Source of the DNA: Micavibrio sp.
GTDB lineage: Bacteria > Pseudomonadota > Alphaproteobacteria > Micavibrionales > Micavibrionaceae
Length of the DNA: 64,000 nucleotides
Direction: 5' to 3'
Assembly: GCA_030824965.1 (NCBI GenBank)
Contig: JAPJQV010000001.1
Location: forward strand, 186,001 to 250,000
Shown here: in pieces, positions 59,232 to 64,000 of the stretch
Numbering within the stretch: position 1 is the first letter of the stretch
Layout of the letters: each line of letters opens with the position of its first letter
Notes under the pieces: generated by a model
Databases searched by the model: none
What the model was told of the DNA's origin: nothing
What the model saw: the letters and a program-made list of their open reading frames with translations, nothing else
Made by a program: the position numbers and the translations under genes

Positions 59232-59506
59232 AGGATCAGAATTTCACACAAGAAGCCGAAGAGGGAATGCAACTATCGTCTTTAATCGGGGGAAGGGCCG
59301 TTTTGTTTTGCGGTCCACAAACAACGCCAAGCGAGGAAGCTCAGCTCCGAAATGGACTGGCAAATCAGGGAATCAATTTGCCAAAGCCTAACCGTCTGTC
59401 TGTCGAGTTTGGTTGTAAGGTGGTTTCAGAGCAGTTAGTCCAATCCGACATGACAAATTCTCCATCTTTCACACCAGTCCCAGCCTTGGCGCCTGCCACA
59501 CCTTAG
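59228..59506 (+). CDS. Small protein of unknown function, coupled to the preceding gene
   Basis: 92 residues beginning MKDQNFTQEAEEGMQLSSL. A soluble domain of about 70 residues (GGRAVLFCGPQTTPSEEAQLRNGL) is followed by a Pro/Ala/Thr-rich tail. No signal peptide or membrane helix, and no family recognised. The ATGA overlap with the preceding gene indicates a two-gene unit. Gene status rests on coupling and coding-like composition. Confidence 0.55.
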   Translation: MKDQNFTQEAEEGMQLSSLIGGRAVLFCGPQTTPSEEAQLRNGLANQGINLPKPNRLSVEFGCKVVSEQLVQSDMTNSPSFTPVPALAPATP

Positions 59507-59509
59507 GGC

Positions 59510-59539
59510 TTGTAAAGCACGCTCTACCTGTCATACGAT
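59510..59539 (+). promoter_or_regulatory. Weak promoter candidate of gmd
   Basis: TTGTAA (59510-59515) and TACGAT (59534-59539) with an 18-bp spacer lie 24 bp before the gmd start. Each hexamer matches four of six consensus bases. Confidence 0.25.
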
Positions 59540-59563
59540 GATGTTCAATTCGGGGGGAGTTGA

Positions 59564-60601
59564 ATGTCTAAAATCGCGCTTATTACCGGTATTACCGGAC
59601 AAGACGGATCGTATCTGGCCCGGCTACTGCTTTCAAAAAATTATATTGTTCATGCGATGCGCCAGCCTTCCGCTTTGCCGGATACGCAGCATATAGAAAA
59701 TTTATTACCTAAAATCTTTCTTCATTATGCCGATATGACGGACGGAAGCTCTATTCAGCGAATTTTGAGCGATGTAAAGCCTGACGAGATTTATAATCTG
59801 GCGGCGCAAAGCCATGTTAAAATTTCTTTCGATACGCCTGAATATACGATGAATGTTAATGGTGCGGGTGTCGTCCGCATACTCGAATATATTCGCATTC
59901 ATGCACCAAGAACAAAGTTTTTTCAGGCGTCGACATCTGAAATTTTCGGAGATTCACCCTCACCTCAGAATGAAATGACAGTAATGAACCCTCGAAGCCC
60001 GTATGCGGCTGCGAAGAAATATGCTTACGACATGGTTAGAATCTACCGCGAAGCTTATGGAATTTTTGCAAGTAACGGCATCATGTTTAATCATGAAAGT
60101 GAAAACCGCGGCGAAGAATTTGTGACGCGCAAGGTTGCCATTGGTGTTGCAAAGATAGCTCGCAGAGAGTCGCATGTGATTGAACTTGGGAATCTAGATG
60201 CCCGGAGAGATTGGAGCCATGCCGAAGATATCATGGGCGGGGCCCATGCAATCATGCAGGCCGCCAAAGCCGATGATTTCGTTCTCGCATCGAATAAATC
60301 ATATTCTATACGCGATCTGGTGATCGAAGCTTTTTCCGTTGCAGGAATCGGTACAAGATGGCAGGGGCGGGATCTTGATGAAACATTGATCGACCTTAAA
60401 ACCGGCAACAGCGTTGTGAAAATAAACCCGGCTTTTTTCCGGCCTCTGGAAGTCGAGGACTTGCGGGGCAATTACTCCAAAGCAAATAATATTCTTGGGT
60501 GGGTGCCGAAGAAAGATTTTAAAGCAATCGTTCGGGAAATGGTTGAAGCCGAGCTTGGTTATTCGACGCAAGATCATAATATCATCAGGTTGCAGGCTTG
60601 A
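59564..60601 (+). CDS. gmd: GDP-mannose 4,6-dehydratase
   Basis: Converts GDP-D-mannose to GDP-4-keto-6-deoxy-D-mannose, the precursor of GDP-L-fucose, rhamnose and related sugars. 345 residues. The NAD-binding loop is ITGITGQDGSYLARLL, followed by YNLAAQSHV. The active-site region is STSEIFGD, with the SDR YxxxK in SPYAAAKKYAYD. RNFNHES-like GIMFNHESENRGEEFVTRK is also typical. Strong GGGGGAG site before the ATG. Its TGA overlaps the ATG of fcl, so the two steps are co-translated. Confidence 0.94.
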   Translation: MSKIALITGITGQDGSYLARLLLSKNYIVHAMRQPSALPDTQHIENLLPKIFLHYADMTDGSSIQRILSDVKPDEIYNLAAQSHVKISFDTPEYTMNVNGAGVVRILEYIRIHAPRTKFFQASTSEIFGDSPSPQNEMTVMNPRSPYAAAKKYAYDMVRIYREAYGIFASNGIMFNHESENRGEEFVTRKVAIGVAKIARRESHVIELGNLDARRDWSHAEDIMGGAHAIMQAAKADDFVLASNKSYSIRDLVIEAFSVAGIGTRWQGRDLDETLIDLKTGNSVVKINPAFFRPLEVEDLRGNYSKANNILGWVPKKDFKAIVREMVEAELGYSTQDHNIIRLQA

Positions 60602-61539
60602 TGTTCGATATACGGGATAAGAAGATATGGATTGCCGGGCATGGCGGCATGGTTGGCTCGGCGCTGGTCAAAAGATTTTCGAAAACGGATTGTAAGATTC
60701 TGGCCGTTTCCAGATTAGAACTCGATCTGACCCGACAGAAAGAGACTGAAAACTGGATTCAAGATAATAAGCCAGATGTTATTATCGTTGCGGCGGCAAA
60801 AGTCGGCGGCATTGGGGCAAATGCCGCGATGCCAGCAGATTTTATTTTTGAAAATCTGGCAATTTCACAAAACATCATCCATGCCGCGCATAAAAGCAAC
60901 ATCAGGAAGCTGGTATTCCTCGGGTCTTCTTGTATCTATCCAAAATTTGCCCAGCAGCCAATTCGTGAAGAAGCGCTTCTGAGCGGAGAATTGGAGCCGA
61001 CAAACGAAGCTTATGCACTTGCAAAGATAGCAGGCATAAAATTATGCCAGTTCTATAGACGGCAATTCGGTTGTGACTTTGTCTCGATTATGCCGTGCAA
61101 TCTCTATGGTCCTAATGACCGTTGGAACAGCGATAAAGCCCATGTCATACCGGCATTGATTTCCAGGCTTCATGAGGCGAAAATTCACAACAGGGAAGAG
61201 GTTGAAATTTGGGGCAGTGGCAGGCCGCTACGTGAATTTATGCATGTCGACGATCTGGCCAATGCGGTCTTTACGGTTTTGCGTGATTATTCCGACGAGT
61301 TGCAAATCAATGCAGGCTCAGGAAAAGAGATAAGTATTTTTGATCTTTCCTATCTTATCGCTAAAGTCGTGGGATATGAAGGAAGTTTGAAATTTAACGA
61401 AAAAATGCCCGATGGCACGCCGCGTAAAATTTTGGATAGCAGCCGGTTGCGTTCACTCAACTGGCAGCCGGAAATAGATCTAGAAAAAGGCCTTTATTCC
61501 GCTTATGAGGATTTTTTAAATCCTATAAATCAGATATAG
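60601..61539 (+). CDS. fcl: GDP-L-fucose synthase
   Basis: Epimerase/reductase that turns the Gmd product into GDP-L-fucose. 312 residues from ATG 60601 (TGATG overlap with gmd). The NADP loop is IAGHGGMVGSALVKRF. VAAAKVGGIGANAAMPADF, FLGSSCIYPKFAQQPIRE and the catalytic YALAKIAGIKLC (YxxxK) follow. MPCNLYGPNDRWNSDKAHVIPA and LREFMHVDDLA complete the family pattern. Gmd and Fcl are the full GDP-fucose pathway from GDP-mannose; a glycosyltransferase using it is not in the window. Confidence 0.94.
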   Translation: MFDIRDKKIWIAGHGGMVGSALVKRFSKTDCKILAVSRLELDLTRQKETENWIQDNKPDVIIVAAAKVGGIGANAAMPADFIFENLAISQNIIHAAHKSNIRKLVFLGSSCIYPKFAQQPIREEALLSGELEPTNEAYALAKIAGIKLCQFYRRQFGCDFVSIMPCNLYGPNDRWNSDKAHVIPALISRLHEAKIHNREEVEIWGSGRPLREFMHVDDLANAVFTVLRDYSDELQINAGSGKEISIFDLSYLIAKVVGYEGSLKFNEKMPDGTPRKILDSSRLRSLNWQPEIDLEKGLYSAYEDFLNPINQI

Positions 61540-61546
61540 TGAATAT

Positions 61547-62440
61547 ATGAAGCAATCGACAAATCATATCATGATGATGGAGCCTGTAGGCTTTCATTCC
61601 AATCCGGAAACCATGGAAACAAACACATATCAGGCTGATGATCCGTCTGATATCCATTCGGTGCAGCAAAAGGCCGCGGCGGAATTTCGCCGTTTCCGTG
61701 ATCTGCTAATTGAAAAAGGCATTATCGTGACTTCCGTTATCGGCCAGAAAGAAAGTCCCGACGATATTTTCTGCAATAACTGGGTAGCGACATTCGGAGA
61801 TAAAACTCTCGGTTATTACCCTATGCTGGCCCCGAACCGTCAGATTGAACGCCGTCCTGACGTTATGGGATTTTTGGAATCGATGTATGATATCGCGTTC
61901 GATTTTTCGTCGTTAGAAAAAGAAGGCTTATATTTAGAAAGCACCGGCGCTCATTGGCTTGATCGCGTCAACAAGATCGCATATTTCTCGATCTCGCCGC
62001 GCTGTGACGAGAAAATGGCGAAAATGTTCTGTGATAAAATGGGATATGAAGCGGTTATGTTCCGCACGAGAAACCACGCCGGAAAGCCCGTCTACCATAC
62101 CGACGTTATGATGTATATCGGGACAAGCTATGCCGGAATTTGTTCCGGCTGTATATTGGAAGAAGACAGAAAGCGCGTTATCGATAGCCTGTCCGCGCAT
62201 CGCGAAGTGGTCGATTTATCGATGGATCAATTGAAAGCCTTTTGCGGCAATTCACTTGAACTAATTGGGCTGCATGGTGAGAAAAAACTCATCATGTCAT
62301 CAGCCGCGCATTCGGCTTTGGCCGAAGACCAGAAAGCGACCTTGCTGAAATATGTATCGGAAATCGTACATGCGGATATTTCGACCATAGAGAAGTACGG
62401 CGGCGGTTCAGCAAGATGCATGCTGCTTGAACTGCATTAA
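61547..62440 (+). CDS. CtlX-like guanidino hydrolase (arginine deiminase-related)
   Basis: 297 residues of the pentein fold, related to arginine deiminase and DDAH and close to the citrulline-utilisation hydrolase CtlX family. Motifs are MMMEPVGFHSNPET, DDIFCNNWVATF and YLESTGAHWLDR. The catalytic His is in VYHTDVMMYIG (His about 184), and the nucleophile is in GGGSARCMLLE (Cys about 291). All catalytic positions appear intact. The substrate is probably arginine, citrulline or another guanidino/ureido compound. The stop overlaps the stop of the convergent gene by 4 bp. Confidence 0.85.
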   Translation: MKQSTNHIMMMEPVGFHSNPETMETNTYQADDPSDIHSVQQKAAAEFRRFRDLLIEKGIIVTSVIGQKESPDDIFCNNWVATFGDKTLGYYPMLAPNRQIERRPDVMGFLESMYDIAFDFSSLEKEGLYLESTGAHWLDRVNKIAYFSISPRCDEKMAKMFCDKMGYEAVMFRTRNHAGKPVYHTDVMMYIGTSYAGICSGCILEEDRKRVIDSLSAHREVVDLSMDQLKAFCGNSLELIGLHGEKKLIMSSAAHSALAEDQKATLLKYVSEIVHADISTIEKYGGGSARCMLLELH

Positions 62441-63576
62441 TCTCTATCAAGCCGGCGCGCTTTAGGCCCTATCGTGGCGTTAATGGGAAAATGCAGCATT
62501 CTTTCTTCATTTTCCTTGCCTTTATCGCATAGCTTTTGGAGGTTTCCATTGCTCAATGTATGAACGATCATTTCGGAATCAAGGCGGCCAGGGCCTTTCA
62601 TGCAGTCTACAGGCAGTGACATATCTTCATTTAAGATTGACATTAGGTCGACATCATTACGGTTGATGTGCCATTTTAGATATTCAAGTTTTCTCTCTTC
62701 GTCGGCTGTATATTTCTGGGCTTCGAGAACCACAGAGTAGAGGATTTGGGCTTTCTGATTACGTGTGGCATTGTCCTGAAAAGTCGGGTTCTCAAGATAA
62801 ATGCCCGGTGTTACCCGGAATGTAGAAAGATGTTCCCATCCCGGTGTAATGGCTACAGGTTTACGCAAGTCGGATTGATGGAAAGTGATAAATCCTTTGA
62901 AATCAATGTCTCCGTTATTCCGGATTAAATTGGGATCCATATTCAGCGATTTGAGAAGATTGATATCAGATGGATTTATAAGGCGTGAGATATAGTTGTT
63001 CTGTGCCCAGGCGTTTTTGAGAGTATTTTTATCTGTTTTGATAATATCGTCTCCAGCCAGCGTCACGATATCTGGTCTGGTGGCTCCTATACTGCGCGAG
63101 ATAGTTTTGAAGCGATCATTACGTCGATCTGTCGACCATTGAAGATAATCGCAGCCTTCCTCGGTAATACGCTTGGCTAGTTCTGCCATAACGATATCAA
63201 AAAGATTTGTTCGTCTGAAACTTTCCGCGACATAAGCATCCTCACAATAAGCCGCTCTTCGCCCTTGGCTATCGATCATGGGATAATATACGGCATACGC
63301 AATTGGCATGCGATCCTGAGCATAAACCAAAAAGCCCCGGAATGTATTTCCCCTTTTCCAGATACTTTCTTCAAGTGTTTCCAGATCTCCGAAATACTCG
63401 ACTTGATGGAAATTTGCCTGTGCTCGAATTAAACTTTCAAGGGCTGGTAGCAGTTTTTTCCTTTTTTCAGGATCGGTGACGATGTCGTGCAAATCAGCCA
63501 TATAATAATGATAGGAATCCGAGCCGTTTGCCGAATTGGAAAAATCATCTTGTGCTTTAAGTGGTTGTGACATCAT
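62437..63576 (-). CDS. GNAT-like acyltransferase domain protein, unknown substrate
   Basis: 379 residues. The N-terminal half contains a GNAT-type stretch (GFLVYAQDRMPIAYAVYYPM, then AAYCEDAYVAESFRRTNLFDIVMAELAKR) with a plausible acetyl-CoA loop. The C-terminal half repeats shorter acidic and helical elements and has no recognised domain. No signal peptide. It starts by a TAATG overlap with the upstream partial gene and ends convergent with the CtlX-like gene. Function unknown; the acyltransferase call is moderate. Confidence 0.6.
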   Translation of the reverse strand: MMSQPLKAQDDFSNSANGSDSYHYYMADLHDIVTDPEKRKKLLPALESLIRAQANFHQVEYFGDLETLEESIWKRGNTFRGFLVYAQDRMPIAYAVYYPMIDSQGRRAAYCEDAYVAESFRRTNLFDIVMAELAKRITEEGCDYLQWSTDRRNDRFKTISRSIGATRPDIVTLAGDDIIKTDKNTLKNAWAQNNYISRLINPSDINLLKSLNMDPNLIRNNGDIDFKGFITFHQSDLRKPVAITPGWEHLSTFRVTPGIYLENPTFQDNATRNQKAQILYSVVLEAQKYTADEERKLEYLKWHINRNDVDLMSILNEDMSLPVDCMKGPGRLDSEMIVHTLSNGNLQKLCDKGKENEERMLHFPINATIGPKARRLDRD

Positions 63577-64000
63577 TAGTTACTCAGTAATTTCTTGTAT
63601 TTATCAGGAACTTGCCATTGATCGATCAAGCTCTGAGCAGGTTGTATCGCTTGTTCCCAGAGAAGACTGAATTGCAGACGGTAGGCTTCTGCCAAAACGG
63701 GATAGTTCATCACTATAATAGTTGGATCCGGCTCATAAAGAATAATGGCGAACTTGTCTCCAAAAACTATAAAGGGAACCGCCAGGAAATGCTCTGCCGG
63801 TATCCATCTGTATTCTGCATAGTTGCGCGCAGGAAAATAACAATCGCCTTCTTTCTGAATTATTTTGAAGCTCTTCTTTTTCTGTGAAGCCTCTATCTTT
63901 TCAACATGAATGACCGCATCGCTGTCTCCGAGCCATTGGGCGAACTGACTATCATCGACATAGGCTTGCAAGATTTCCCTGTGATCGCTTTGCGCAGCGG
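63576..64000 (-). CDS. C-terminal part of a possible transcriptional regulator, cut by the window edge
   Basis: The frame is open through base 64000, so the N-terminus lies outside the window; the TTG at 63971 is not a credible start. The visible 140 residues contain KSFKIIQKEGDCYFPARNYAEYRWIPAEHF, split by strands, and FGDKFAIILYEPDPTIIVMN. YRLQFSLLWEQA follows. That last pattern (F-G-D-K ... F-x-x-L-W-x-Q-A) recalls the effector part of TrmB-like and related regulators; this is recollection, not a search result. It is coupled to the GNAT-like gene by TAATG. Confidence 0.5.
   Translation of the reverse strand, partial: AAQSDHREILQAYVDDSQFAQWLGDSDAVIHVEKIEASQKKKSFKIIQKEGDCYFPARNYAEYRWIPAEHFLAVPFIVFGDKFAIILYEPDPTIIVMNYPVLAEAYRLQFSLLWEQAIQPAQSLIDQWQVPDKYKKLLSN

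Overview
The window looks like a chromosomal stretch of a flagellated, Gram-negative alphaproteobacterium of moderate GC content. Indications are the topA-dprA-plsY-pyrB block, rnpB directly upstream of mraZ and a long division/cell-wall (dcw) cluster, an sdhCDAB set, and a short flagellin. No ribosomal or transfer RNA gene was seen, so genus is not assigned; a lineage near Micavibrionales/Rhodospirillales is only a guess.

Layout. (1) 1-5601, minus strand: topA (cut by the window edge), dprA, plsY, pyrB, a CaiB/BaiF CoA-transferase and a single-domain prepilin peptidase. (2) 5715-15893, plus strand: a receiver protein followed by a type IVb-pilus-like machine: lipoprotein secretin, a periplasmic protein with three ASH-like repeats, a PilQ/GspE-type ATPase, a PilR/GspF-type platform protein, two single-pass inner-membrane accessory proteins and two pilin-like proteins that lack the canonical Glu5. 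(3) 15890-21405: a hybrid histidine kinase, asd, an EF-hand/ECF-sigma/putative anti-sigma triad and pdxY. (4) 21441-28154: sdhC-D-A, a convergent prepilin gene wedged in front of sdhB, sdhB with its own promoter candidate, a DUF1761 protein, a UMF1-type MFS protein and an amidase. (5) 28171-28590: RNase P RNA. (6) 28925-46449: MraZ boxes, then mraZ-rsmH-ftsL-ftsI-murE-murF-mraY-murD-ftsW-murG-murC-murB, two small membrane ORFs, ddl-ftsQ-ftsA. ftsZ does not follow ftsA. (7) 46454-58856: a minus-strand hook operon (flgD, flgE, a 96-aa unknown, a FlgN-like chaperone, flgK, flgL), an RTX-repeat protein, then flagellin, fliD, fliS and an ECF sigma factor behind a sigma-54-like promoter. (8) 58947-64000: two unknown small proteins, gmd and fcl (GDP-fucose type sugar synthesis), a CtlX-like guanidino hydrolase, a GNAT-like protein and the end of a possible regulator.

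Functional links. The dcw cluster makes lipid II and the divisome and is probably autoregulated by MraZ through three 10-bp-spaced CCCAT boxes. The pilus-like locus holds nearly everything for an envelope-spanning filament: secretin, motor, platform, pilin-like subunits and a nearby peptidase. The flagellar region makes hook, filament, cap and chaperones; the adjacent gmd/fcl pair could supply a sugar for flagellin or surface polysaccharide.

The best candidate for an under-described system is the 6.1-15.9 kb filament locus with its ASH-repeat protein and two noncanonical pilins. Next come the prepilin gene inside the sdh set, the RTX protein inside the flagellar cluster and the sigma-54-to-ECF cascade candidate.
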